A DNA stretch of 64,000 bases, taken from contig NZ_DALZYX010000011.1 in NCBI RefSeq assembly GCF_031987975.1, positions 36,768 through 100,767 of the forward strand, read 5' to 3'. The DNA comes from Pseudescherichia sp031987975. Its GTDB lineage: Bacteria; Pseudomonadota; Gammaproteobacteria; Enterobacterales; Enterobacteriaceae. Position numbers and translations under genes: made by a program. Shown here piece by piece: positions 49,204-61,004 of this stretch (position 1 is its first letter; each line of letters starts with the position of its first letter). The notes under the pieces are model-generated. The model saw only the letters and a program-made list of their open reading frames with translations, had not been told where the DNA came from and made no database searches.

Positions 49204-49227
49204 GCCGGGCTTGAACCCGGCTTTTTT
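49204..49227 (+). terminator. Rho-independent terminator of lysC
   Basis: GCCGGG at 49204-49209 pairs with CCCGGC at 49216-49221, followed by six T, 30 bases past the lysC stop. Confidence 0.9.
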
Positions 49228-49264
49228 ATAACTAAACAACACGACAATACTGCAAGGAATACAC

Positions 49265-50209
49265 ATGTTAACCGCCATTACGCGGCTGTTCCCCCTGTGG
49301 GCGCTGCTGCTCTCTGTTCTCGCGTATTATACCCCCACCACCTTCACTCCTATCGGGCCGTGGGTGACCACGCTGCTGATGCTGATCATGTTTGGCATGG
49401 GCGTGCACCTGAAGCTTGATGACTTCAAACGCGTTCTGTCGCGCCCGGCTCCCGTCGCGGCGGGTACCTTTCTCCACTACCTGGTGATGCCCCTCGCCGC
49501 CTGGCTGCTGGCGACGCTCTTTAAGATGCCGCCGGATCTCTCTGCCGGAATGGTGCTGGTAGGCAGCGTCGCCAGCGGTACGGCTTCCAACGTCATGATC
49601 TACCTGGCCAAAGGGGACGTGGCGCTATCGGTAACCATCTCGTCGGTCTCCACGTTGGTGGGCGTGATAGCAACGCCGCTGCTAACCCGCCTCTACGTGG
49701 ATGCGCACATTCAGGTGGATGTGATGGGAATGCTGCTCAGCATTCTGCAAATTGTGGTGATCCCGATTGGCCTGGGGCTGATTGTTCACCACCTCTTCCC
49801 GCGCCTGGTGAAGGCGGTAGAGCCATATCTGCCAGCCTTTTCGATGGTCTGCATTCTGGCGATCATCAGCGCGGTAGTGGCTGGCTCTGCCGCACACATC
49901 GCCTCCGTCGGCTTCATGGTGATTATCGCGGTGATCCTGCACAATACCATCGGCCTGCTGAGCGGCTACTGGGGCGGTAAGCTGTTTGGCTTTGACGAAT
50001 CCACCTGCCGGACGCTGGCGATTGAGGTAGGGATGCAGAACTCAGGCCTCGCCGCCGCGCTGGGTAAGATCTACTTCTCACCGCTGGCCGCCCTGCCTGG
50101 CGCGCTCTTCTCGGTCTGGCACAACCTCTCCGGCTCGCTGTTGGCGGGTTACTGGTCGGGCAAACCGCTTGATAAGCAGAAAAGAAGAGAGGCGGTGAAA
50201 GAGAGTTAA
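49265..50209 (+). CDS. panS: PanS, ketopantoate/pantoate transporter (BASS family)
   Basis: A 314-residue inner-membrane protein with nine or ten helices of the bile acid:sodium symporter fold. Family stretches include FGMGVHLKLDDFKRVL (about 39-54), GSVASGTASNVMIYLAKGD (about 99-117), with the crossover motif, and EVGMQNSGLAAAL (about 255-267). Salmonella PanS imports ketopantoate and pantoate, coenzyme A precursors. AAGGA precedes the ATG. The sodium dependence and substrate are inferred from family members. Confidence 0.85.
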   Translation: MLTAITRLFPLWALLLSVLAYYTPTTFTPIGPWVTTLLMLIMFGMGVHLKLDDFKRVLSRPAPVAAGTFLHYLVMPLAAWLLATLFKMPPDLSAGMVLVGSVASGTASNVMIYLAKGDVALSVTISSVSTLVGVIATPLLTRLYVDAHIQVDVMGMLLSILQIVVIPIGLGLIVHHLFPRLVKAVEPYLPAFSMVCILAIISAVVAGSAAHIASVGFMVIIAVILHNTIGLLSGYWGGKLFGFDESTCRTLAIEVGMQNSGLAAALGKIYFSPLAALPGALFSVWHNLSGSLLAGYWSGKPLDKQKRREAVKES

Positions 50210-50271
50210 TTCGCTTCGCGCCGGGTCAGGCATGCTTTACACTGAAGCCTCTTCTACAGGAGGCTTCAGCG

Positions 50272-50544
50272 ATGGCTACACCCAGACTGACTCAAAAAGA
50301 TATGACGGAGAGCGAGCAGCGCGAGCTGAAAACCCTGCTGGATCGCGCCCGTATCGCCCATGGACGTACCCTGACCAATGCCGAAACCAACCAGGTTAAA
50401 AAAGAGTACATCGACAAGCTGATGGCGCTACGTGAAGCCGAGGCGAAAAAAGCCCGCAAGTTAAAAAAAGAGCAGGCTTATAAACCCGATGCAGAGACGA
50501 CCTTCTCATGGTCAGCCAACACCTCAACCCGGGGCAGGCGCTAA
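50272..50544 (+). CDS. yjbD: DUF3811 family protein YjbD
   Basis: A 90-residue, highly charged, mostly helical protein, the E. coli length (LTQKDMTESEQRELKTLLDRARIAHGRTLTN near the start, basic tail TSTRGRR). Function unknown. An excellent ribosome site (AGGAGG) precedes it. Its stop codon directly abuts the stop of the convergent rluF with no base between. Confidence 0.93.
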   Translation: MATPRLTQKDMTESEQRELKTLLDRARIAHGRTLTNAETNQVKKEYIDKLMALREAEAKKARKLKKEQAYKPDAETTFSWSANTSTRGRR

Positions 50545-51414
50545 TTAGCGCCCTTTCTTTTTACGTCCCGGCTGGGTAAAGCGTTTCCCGGCCGGCTTAC
50601 CGCGCCCTTTCTCTTCGCTCTGCGGTGCCTTCACTACCGGTCTTTTGACCGCTGGGGTTTTCGGTTTAGCCTTCGCTTTTGGCTTCGCCTCTGACGATGA
50701 GTTTTCGATCAGCTTGAACAGCTCAATCAGCTCATCGCCAGTGAGATCGCGCCACTCGCCTACCGGGATACCGGACAGGCTGACGTTCATAATGCGCGTA
50801 CGTTCCAGCTTCGTAACTTCGTAACCAAAGTGTTCACACATCCGGCGGATCTGACGGTTTAAGCCCTGAACCAGCGTAATACGGAAGGCAAACGGCGCCT
50901 CTTTTTTGACTTTACACTTCTTGGTTACCGTTCCCAGAATCGGCACGCCCGCGCCCATGCCGCGAATAAACTCGTCCGTAATCGGTTTATTCACCGTGAC
51001 CACATACTCTTTCTCGTGATCGTTTCCGGCCCGCAGAATTTTGTTTACCAGATCGCCGTGGTTGGTAAGGAAGATCAGCCCCTGTGAATCTTTATCCAGG
51101 CGACCAATGGGGAAAATACGGCTGCTGTGGTTAACGAAATCGACAATGTTATCTCTCTCGCTATCTTCCGTGGTGCTGACAATTCCCACCGGCTTGTTCA
51201 GCGCGATAAACACCAGATCGTCCTCTTCCCGAGGCTCGATAAGCTGGCCGTTGACCTTGACCACGTCGCCAGCGGCAACCTGATCCCCTATCCCGGCACG
51301 TTTGCCGTTGATAAAGACGTTGCCCTGCTCAATGTAGCGATCGGCTTCGCGACGCGAGCAGATCCCGCTCTCGCTGATGTATTTGTTTAGTCGGGTGGAT
51401 TGTGGTGTCAGCAT
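50545..51414 (-). CDS. rluF: 23S rRNA pseudouridine(2604) synthase RluF
   Basis: A 289-residue enzyme (E. coli 290). An S4 RNA-binding domain (about 8-60, TRLNKYISESGICSRREADRYI) is followed by the RsuA-type catalytic domain with the aspartate motif PIGRLDKDSQGLIFLTN. A lysine-rich tail of about 50 residues ends GRKKKGR. It modifies U2604 of 23S rRNA and, to a lesser extent, tRNA-Tyr. The ATG at 51414 has AGGAGA upstream; the frame extends to 51525. Confidence 0.95.
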   Translation of the reverse strand: MLTPQSTRLNKYISESGICSRREADRYIEQGNVFINGKRAGIGDQVAAGDVVKVNGQLIEPREEDDLVFIALNKPVGIVSTTEDSERDNIVDFVNHSSRIFPIGRLDKDSQGLIFLTNHGDLVNKILRAGNDHEKEYVVTVNKPITDEFIRGMGAGVPILGTVTKKCKVKKEAPFAFRITLVQGLNRQIRRMCEHFGYEVTKLERTRIMNVSLSGIPVGEWRDLTGDELIELFKLIENSSSEAKPKAKAKPKTPAVKRPVVKAPQSEEKGRGKPAGKRFTQPGRKKKGR

Positions 51415-51488
51415 AGTTTCTCCTGTAAAGGCGAAATATACCCTGGGTGCCGTTTTGTGTGCCAGAGGGAAATCGGTACTGACAGTAG

Positions 51489-51514
51489 GCCGGATAAGCG
51501 CAGCGCCATCCGGC
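51489..51514. repeat. REP element (GCCGGAT type)
   Basis: GCCGGAT at 51489-51495 pairs with ATCCGGC at 51508-51514, with the classic REP loop AAGCGCAGCGCC. It lies between yjbB and rluF, where E. coli carries pepE. Confidence 0.85.
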
Positions 51515-51521
51515 ATCTTAA

Positions 51522-53153
51522 TCAATACTCCGTGCGCTCCTCATCCTCATCCGGCTGCTCCAGCACGCTGTAGGCCACCGCACAGAAGAGCGAGTTGAGG
51601 CGCTTCATATCGCCCAGCAGGCCCAGATGCAGCGAACTGGTTTCAATGCTCTGTACGTTCTGCTGATGCAGACGGTCCACGTGAGCGTGGGCGTAACGGC
51701 GGTTAAGAATACGGAAACGGTGCTTGCGGCGGCGCAGGCGGCGGGCCCCCGCCATGTCGCTGGAGAAGAAGACTGACATTGCCAGCTGAAGATTACTGCG
51801 CAGCTGCTCTAGCAGGCTATCCAGTTCGTTAAGGCCCTCTACGGAGAAGGCTCGCCGGGCGGCCAGCGACTTATCAGCAATCTCGCTGCCCATCCGCTCG
51901 ATTATGTCTGATGCCTGCTCGAGGTTGAGCGACATCTCAATAATCTCCGCCCAGCGCCGCGACTCCTCGTCAGCCAGCTCATCTTTCGGCATCCGCGCCA
52001 GATAGAGCTTAATGGCGGTATAGAGCACGTTGATGTCATCGGCGATCTTGCGCAGCTCTTTCTCCTCGCGCGGCTCGCCATGCATAATCTTCTTCAGGCC
52101 ATCGAGCATCTGCTCCATGGCGTCACCCATGCGCAGCGACTCGCGGGCGGCGTTAGCCAGCGCCAGCGTCGGCGTATCCAGCGCCGAGGTATCGAGATGC
52201 TTCGGCTTCAGGCGCATATCCAGCTCAGGCTCGTCGCGGATCAGCCGCTCGCACAGGCGGGCCATCGGCCCGGCAAAGGGCACCATCATGAGGCAGCGGA
52301 TCAGGTTGTAGAAAACGTGGAAGTAGATGACCAGCTCCGCATCCGGCAGCGGTAGCCTGTCCAGCACCTCTGCCAGCGGATGAACAAAGGGAAGGATCAG
52401 CAGGCTGCCCACCAGCTTAAACAGCAGGCTGCCCATTGCAACACGGCGTGCAGCGGCGCTGCTGGCGCTGTTATTCAGCACCGCCAGCAGACCCGAGCCA
52501 AGGTTGGCACCAATCACCAGGCACAGCGCCACCGGAAACGAGATGATCCCCGCCGCGGTCAGCGTTGCGGTCAGCAGCACCGCCGCAAGGCTTGAGTAGC
52601 TGATGATGGCAAAGACCGCGCCAATCAACGCATCCAGCATGATATCGCCGGTCAGCGAGGCGAAAATGACTTTGACGCCGCTGGCCTGGGTTATCGGCGT
52701 CACGGCCTGCACAATAAGCTCGAGCGCCAGCAGGATCAGCCCAAGGCCGATGCTGACGCGCCCGAGCTGCCCAACGCGGGACTGCTTGCGCCCGAGGAAG
52801 AAGATAACACCAAGAAAAATCAGTAGCGGCGAGAGCCAGGAGAGATCGAAGGTAAGCACCCGCGCCATCAGCGCGGTACCGACGTCTGCCCCCAGTACAA
52901 TCACCAGCGCCGGGGTCAGGGCCACCAGATCCTGCGCCACAAAGGAGGTGACCAACATGGTGGTGGCATTGCTGCTCTGCACCAGCGCGGTGACGCCAAT
53001 GCCCGCGCAGAAGGCCAGCGGTTTTTTCTCCACGCTGCGGCCCAGCACGGTACGCAAACGCGCGCCAAAAACGCGCATCACGCCAGTACGTACGATATGC
53101 GTGCCCCAGACCAGCAGCGCAACGGCAGAAAGCAGGTGTAGCAACGTCAGCAC
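51522..53153 (-). CDS. yjbB: Na+/phosphate cotransporter YjbB with PhoU-like domain
   Basis: A 543-residue protein, the E. coli length. Eight or nine membrane helices fill the first 310 residues with the two NaPi repeats (GVTALVQSSNATTMLVTSFV and FAIISYSSLAAVLLTATLTAAG). A cytoplasmic helical PhoU-like domain follows (about 340-543). Overproduced YjbB exports phosphate in E. coli. Gene order here is metH-yjbB-rluF without pepE. Confidence 0.95.
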   Translation of the reverse strand: MLTLLHLLSAVALLVWGTHIVRTGVMRVFGARLRTVLGRSVEKKPLAFCAGIGVTALVQSSNATTMLVTSFVAQDLVALTPALVIVLGADVGTALMARVLTFDLSWLSPLLIFLGVIFFLGRKQSRVGQLGRVSIGLGLILLALELIVQAVTPITQASGVKVIFASLTGDIMLDALIGAVFAIISYSSLAAVLLTATLTAAGIISFPVALCLVIGANLGSGLLAVLNNSASSAAARRVAMGSLLFKLVGSLLILPFVHPLAEVLDRLPLPDAELVIYFHVFYNLIRCLMMVPFAGPMARLCERLIRDEPELDMRLKPKHLDTSALDTPTLALANAARESLRMGDAMEQMLDGLKKIMHGEPREEKELRKIADDINVLYTAIKLYLARMPKDELADEESRRWAEIIEMSLNLEQASDIIERMGSEIADKSLAARRAFSVEGLNELDSLLEQLRSNLQLAMSVFFSSDMAGARRLRRRKHRFRILNRRYAHAHVDRLHQQNVQSIETSSLHLGLLGDMKRLNSLFCAVAYSVLEQPDEDEERTEY

Positions 53154-53202
53154 GGATTTATGATCCTCTTTGTTTTCTCCTGTAATAAGAGCTTAACGTA
53201 AA

Positions 53203-56886
<3,684 letters not shown>

Positions 56887-57043
56887 ACGTGCTCCCGACA
56901 ACGCTCAACCAGGCCAGAAAGGCCAGCAGGACATACTGGCATAAAGCCAGCAGGTGGAAAAGAGAGCAACGCGAAACATGAGAGATGTTCACCTGAACTC
57001 ATCCGATCAGTCTAATGGCAGGTTGCATTATAATCAGATAAAA

Positions 57044-57058
57044 CGAAAATGATTTCCA
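57044..57058. promoter_or_regulatory. IclR operator at iclR
   Basis: CGAAAATGATTTCCA matches the IclR palindrome TGGAAATNATTTCCA at 13 of 15 positions and lies 22 bases before the iclR start, consistent with autorepression. Confidence 0.75.
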
Positions 57059-57080
57059 CGATACAGAAAAGGAGTTGGCC

Positions 57081-57917
57081 ATGGTGGCTTCCGTACCCGC
57101 GAAACGCGGCAAAAAACCCCGTACCGCCGCCGCCGCGGCCACCCCGCCCGCGACCGGACAAGTGCAGTCCTTGACCCGCGGCCTGAAGCTGCTGGAGTGG
57201 ATCGCTGAGTCTTCCGGCAGCGTGGCGCTGACCGAACTGGCCCAGCAGGCTGGTCTGCCTAACTCGACTACCCACCGTTTGCTGACAACCATGCAGCAGC
57301 TGGGCTTTGTCCGTCAGGTGGGCGAGCTGGGCCATTGGGCAATTGGCGCGCATGCGTTTGTTATTGGTGCCAGCTTCCTGCAGAGCCGCAATCTGCTGGC
57401 CATTGTGCACCCGATCCTGCGCAGGCTGATGGAGGATTCTGGAGAGACGGTCAACCTGGCGGTGCTCGACCAGAACGATCACCAGGCCATCATTATTGAT
57501 CAGGTGCAGTGTACCCAGCTAATGCGTATGTCTGCCCCTATCGGCGGCAAGCTCCCGATGCACGCCTCCGGCGCGGGAAAAGCCTTCCTCGCGCAGCTGG
57601 AGGAGGATCAGGTTACCGGGCTACTGCATCGCCAGGGGCTGCATACCTATACCCACGCCACGCTGGTCTCGCCGCTGCACCTGAAAGAGGATCTGGCCCT
57701 GACCCGCAAGCGCGGCTACTCCTTTGACGATGAGGAGCACGCGCTGGGCCTGCGCTGCGTGGCGGCCTGTATCTACGATGAGCATCGCCAGCCTTTTGCG
57801 GCCATCTCTATCTCCGGGCCGATCTCGCGTATCACCGACGATCGCGTCACCGAGCTGGGGGCGTTAGCGATCAAGGCAGCGAAAGAGGTGACGCTGGCCT
57901 ATGGCGGGAGCCGTTAA
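57081..57917 (+). CDS. iclR: Glyoxylate-shunt repressor IclR
   Basis: A 278-residue IclR-family regulator (E. coli 274). An Ala/Pro-rich, basic N-terminal extension precedes the winged helix-turn-helix (LTELAQQAGLPNSTTHRLLTTMQQ, about 47-70) and the GAF-like effector domain binding glyoxylate/pyruvate (SAPIGGKLPMHASGAGKAFLA region, about 153). It represses aceBAK. The ATG at 57081 has AAAGGAG upstream. Its 3' end overlaps aceK by 47 bases. Confidence 0.96.
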   Translation: MVASVPAKRGKKPRTAAAAATPPATGQVQSLTRGLKLLEWIAESSGSVALTELAQQAGLPNSTTHRLLTTMQQLGFVRQVGELGHWAIGAHAFVIGASFLQSRNLLAIVHPILRRLMEDSGETVNLAVLDQNDHQAIIIDQVQCTQLMRMSAPIGGKLPMHASGAGKAFLAQLEEDQVTGLLHRQGLHTYTHATLVSPLHLKEDLALTRKRGYSFDDEEHALGLRCVAACIYDEHRQPFAAISISGPISRITDDRVTELGALAIKAAKEVTLAYGGSR

Positions 57918-59634
57918 ACCGCACGCTGAAACGCTGCCGCCTGCGGTAGGCGTAGACATCCTCCACGTGGCCCTCTCTGATGCGCGTTTGCAGCGAGCGC
58001 CAGTAGCTGGCGCGGAACAGATCCGCGTGCATCTCCTCAAAGAGCGGCCCGATTCGGGGGTCGGCGCAGAGCCAGTGGCGAAACTCTTCCGGAAAGACAT
58101 CCCCCGGTGACACGCTGTACCACGGCTCGGCGCTTAGCTCATCCTCCGGGTAGCGCGGCGCGGGAACGTCGCGAAAGTTTACCTCGGTCATGTAGCAGAT
58201 CTCATCGTAGTCATAGAACACCACCCGCCCGTGGCGCGTCACGCCAAAGTTTTTAAACAGCATGTCGCCGGGAAAAATATTGGCGGCCGCTAGCTGGCGA
58301 ATGGCGTTGCCGTACTCTTCAATAGCATCCCGCAGCGGCTGGCCGTCAACCTGCTCTAGCCAGATATTAAGCGGCACCATGCGTCGTTCGATATAGAGAT
58401 GGCTGATGGAAATGCTGTCGCCCAGATCGGTAATCTTCCCCGCCGCCTCCGTCATCAACAGAGTCATCAGCGCAGGCGCAATCTGCCGCTTCTCCAGCAC
58501 AAAGTTTTCAAATTCCTGGGTATCGGCCATTCTCCCGACGCGATCGTGCTCTTTTACCAGCTGGTAACAGGCGCGTACGTGCGCGGCGCTCATCTCCTTC
58601 TGCGGGGCAAAGCGATCCTTGATTACCTTGAAGACCCGATCGAAACCCGGCAGCGTAAAGACCAGCATCACCATGCCGCGAATGCCCGGCGCTTCAATGA
58701 ATTGCTCGTCGCTGCTGGCGATGTAGTGCAGATACTCCCGGTAGCTCTCGGTTTTGCCATGCTTCTGGCAACCAATCGCCATATAAAGCTCAGCGGTGGT
58801 TTTACCCGGCAGGATCTCCCGCAGCCACTCCACCGTTGCGGCGGGCAGCGGGGCATAAACCATAAAGTAGGATCGGGCGAAGCCGAAGACGATGCTAGCC
58901 TCGTCGTGCGTGGTCAGACAGGCATCGACAAAAAGCTCGCCCTCATCGCTGCGGTGGATCGGCAGTAAAAAGGGAACCGTACTGCCGGACAGGATAAGCT
59001 TGCCCACCAGCCAGGCGGCTTTATTGCGGTAGAAAAGCTCGTTTGCCACCTGTAAATGTGCGTGCGCCAGCGCCGCGTCGCCAACGCTCTCCGCCAGCTG
59101 CGTGAAGATATAGCCCACGTCGCGAGCGCGATCCTGCCACGGCAGACGCAGGGGGAGATCGGCAAGCAGCTTAGTCAGTAGCGCTTCCCAGCCGCCGGTG
59201 GGATAAAAGTCTTTTGCCAGCGGACGAGGAATGGTGCGAAAGCGGCGCTCGGGCTGGGAGCTAAAAATAAATAGCCGTTCAGGGGTTAAGGCCCGGTGAT
59301 CGAATAGCCGACAGTAGACCGAGTTGAAAAAGCTTTCGGCAATTTCGAAGCGCGGATAGTCCGGCAGCAGCTGAGTATAGTGCGCCTTTACCCGCAGCAA
59401 ATAATCTGCGTCAAGGCGTCGGCCCTCGGTAATACAGCGCAGCTGCTCGACCACCAGCCCAACATGGTGGTCATAAAGATGGATGCGGCTTTTCATCGCC
59501 TGCTGGACAGCATGCCAGTCCGCCTGCTCAAAGCGCTGCTGCGCGCCAGCGGTAATCTCCAGAAAGCGACCGTACTGGGCATCAAAACCCTGGAGGATAG
59601 TTTGGGCGATCAACAGCTCTCGGCCACGCGTCAT
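57871..59634 (-). CDS. aceK: Isocitrate dehydrogenase kinase/phosphatase
   Basis: A 587-residue bifunctional enzyme (E. coli 578). The N-terminal regulatory half is helical; the kinase-like half has LHLQVANELFYRNKAAWLVG upstream, ANIFPGDMLFKNFGVTRHGRVVFYDYDEICYM with the catalytic and metal aspartates, and PEEFRHWLCADP. It switches Icd activity to direct carbon into the shunt. The ATG at 59634 (MTRGRELLIAQTILQGF) fits E. coli; the frame extends to 59910 inside aceA. The last residues after RFSVRF are unlike the E. coli tail and run into iclR. Confidence 0.95.
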   Translation of the reverse strand: MTRGRELLIAQTILQGFDAQYGRFLEITAGAQQRFEQADWHAVQQAMKSRIHLYDHHVGLVVEQLRCITEGRRLDADYLLRVKAHYTQLLPDYPRFEIAESFFNSVYCRLFDHRALTPERLFIFSSQPERRFRTIPRPLAKDFYPTGGWEALLTKLLADLPLRLPWQDRARDVGYIFTQLAESVGDAALAHAHLQVANELFYRNKAAWLVGKLILSGSTVPFLLPIHRSDEGELFVDACLTTHDEASIVFGFARSYFMVYAPLPAATVEWLREILPGKTTAELYMAIGCQKHGKTESYREYLHYIASSDEQFIEAPGIRGMVMLVFTLPGFDRVFKVIKDRFAPQKEMSAAHVRACYQLVKEHDRVGRMADTQEFENFVLEKRQIAPALMTLLMTEAAGKITDLGDSISISHLYIERRMVPLNIWLEQVDGQPLRDAIEEYGNAIRQLAAANIFPGDMLFKNFGVTRHGRVVFYDYDEICYMTEVNFRDVPAPRYPEDELSAEPWYSVSPGDVFPEEFRHWLCADPRIGPLFEEMHADLFRASYWRSLQTRIREGHVEDVYAYRRRQRFSVRFNGSRHRPASPLSLP

Positions 59635-59650
59635 AGTGTGTCCTCTGTAA

Positions 59651-59668
59651 GCCCGGACGCTGCCGGGC
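59651..59668 (-). repeat. REP-like palindrome between aceA and aceK
   Basis: GCCCGG at 59651-59656 pairs with CCGGGC at 59663-59668. In E. coli longer REP structures at this junction lower aceK expression relative to aceA; this single unit may do the same. Confidence 0.7.
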
Positions 59669-59678
59669 ATCAGAACAA

Positions 59679-60983
59679 TTAGAACTGCTGCTCTTCCGTC
59701 GATCCGGTCAGCGCGGTCACCGAGGATGTGCCACCCTGAATGATCGTCGTCACCCTGTCGAAATAGCCGGTTCCCACCTCCTGCTGATGGGAGACAAAGG
59801 TGTAGCCCTCCTTCGCTGCGGCAAACTCCGGCTGCTGAACCTTCTCGACGTAGTGTTTCATTCCCTCTCCCTGCGCGTAGGCATGAGCAAGGTCGAACAT
59901 GTTGAACCACATACTGTGGATGCCTGCCAGGGTAATAAACTGATACTTATAGCCCATCTCCGCAAGCTGCTGCTGGAAGCTGGCAATGGTGTCGTCGTCC
60001 AGGTTCTTCTGCCAGTTGAATGACGGCGAGCAGTTGTAGGCCAGCAGCTTGCCAGGGAATTGGGCATGGATGGCGTCGGCAAAGCGCCGGGCCTGCTCCA
60101 GATCCGGCGTCGAAGTTTCACACCAGACCAGGTCAGCATAGGGGGCGTAGGCCAGACCGCGGCTAATAGCCTGCTCTATGCCAGCGCGGGTGCGGTAGAA
60201 CCCTTCGCTGGTGCGCTCGCCGGTAATAAACTCGCGATCGTACTCATCGCAGTCAGAGGTGATCAGGTCCGCCGCATCGGCATCGGTACGGGCGATCAGC
60301 AGCGTCGGCACGCCCATGACGTCCGCTGCCAGCCTGGCCGCTACCAGCTTCTGGATAGCCTCCTGCGTAGGAACCAGCACTTTACCGCCCATATGGCCGC
60401 ACTTTTTCACCGAAGCCAATTGATCCTCAAAGTGCACCGCCGCCGCGCCCGCTTCAATCATCGACTTCATCAGCTCAAAGGCGTTCAGCACGCCGCCAAA
60501 GCCTGCTTCGGCATCGGCGACGATCGGCAGAAAGTAGTCCACGTAGCGCGGATCCTTTGGATCGATCCCCGCTGACCACTGGATCTGATCCGCCCGTCGA
60601 AACGTGTTGTTGATCCGATCCACCACCGCCGGAACCGAATTGGCCGGGTAGAGAGACTGATCAGGATACATGCTGGAGGCGAGGTTCGCATCCGCCGCCA
60701 CCTGCCAGCCGGAGAGATAAATGGCCTCAATCCCCGCCTTCGCCTGCTGCAATGCCTGCCCACCGGTCAGCGCACCGAGGCTGTTGATGTAGCCTTTTTT
60801 CGATTCACCATGCAGCAGACGCCACATTTTCGCTGCGCCAAGCTGCGCCAGGGTGCACTCCGGATTCACCGAGCCGCGCAGTTTTACCACCTCTTCCGCG
60901 CTGTACGGGCGGGTAATGCCCTCCCAGCGTGCGGTTTGCCACTCTTGCTGTAACGCTTCTGTTTGTTGGGTACGAGTTTTCAT
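59679..60983 (-). CDS. aceA: Isocitrate lyase
   Basis: A 434-residue TIM-barrel enzyme, the E. coli length. The catalytic cysteine lies in KKCGHMGGKVL (about 193-203); metal and substrate residues appear in VADAEAGFGG and ARTDADAADL. It cleaves isocitrate to glyoxylate and succinate. Middle gene of aceBAK, 21 bases after aceB. Confidence 0.98.
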   Translation of the reverse strand: MKTRTQQTEALQQEWQTARWEGITRPYSAEEVVKLRGSVNPECTLAQLGAAKMWRLLHGESKKGYINSLGALTGGQALQQAKAGIEAIYLSGWQVAADANLASSMYPDQSLYPANSVPAVVDRINNTFRRADQIQWSAGIDPKDPRYVDYFLPIVADAEAGFGGVLNAFELMKSMIEAGAAAVHFEDQLASVKKCGHMGGKVLVPTQEAIQKLVAARLAADVMGVPTLLIARTDADAADLITSDCDEYDREFITGERTSEGFYRTRAGIEQAISRGLAYAPYADLVWCETSTPDLEQARRFADAIHAQFPGKLLAYNCSPSFNWQKNLDDDTIASFQQQLAEMGYKYQFITLAGIHSMWFNMFDLAHAYAQGEGMKHYVEKVQQPEFAAAKEGYTFVSHQQEVGTGYFDRVTTIIQGGTSSVTALTGSTEEQQF

Positions 60984-61004
60984 GGCTGTGCTCCACTGTT
61001 TTTA

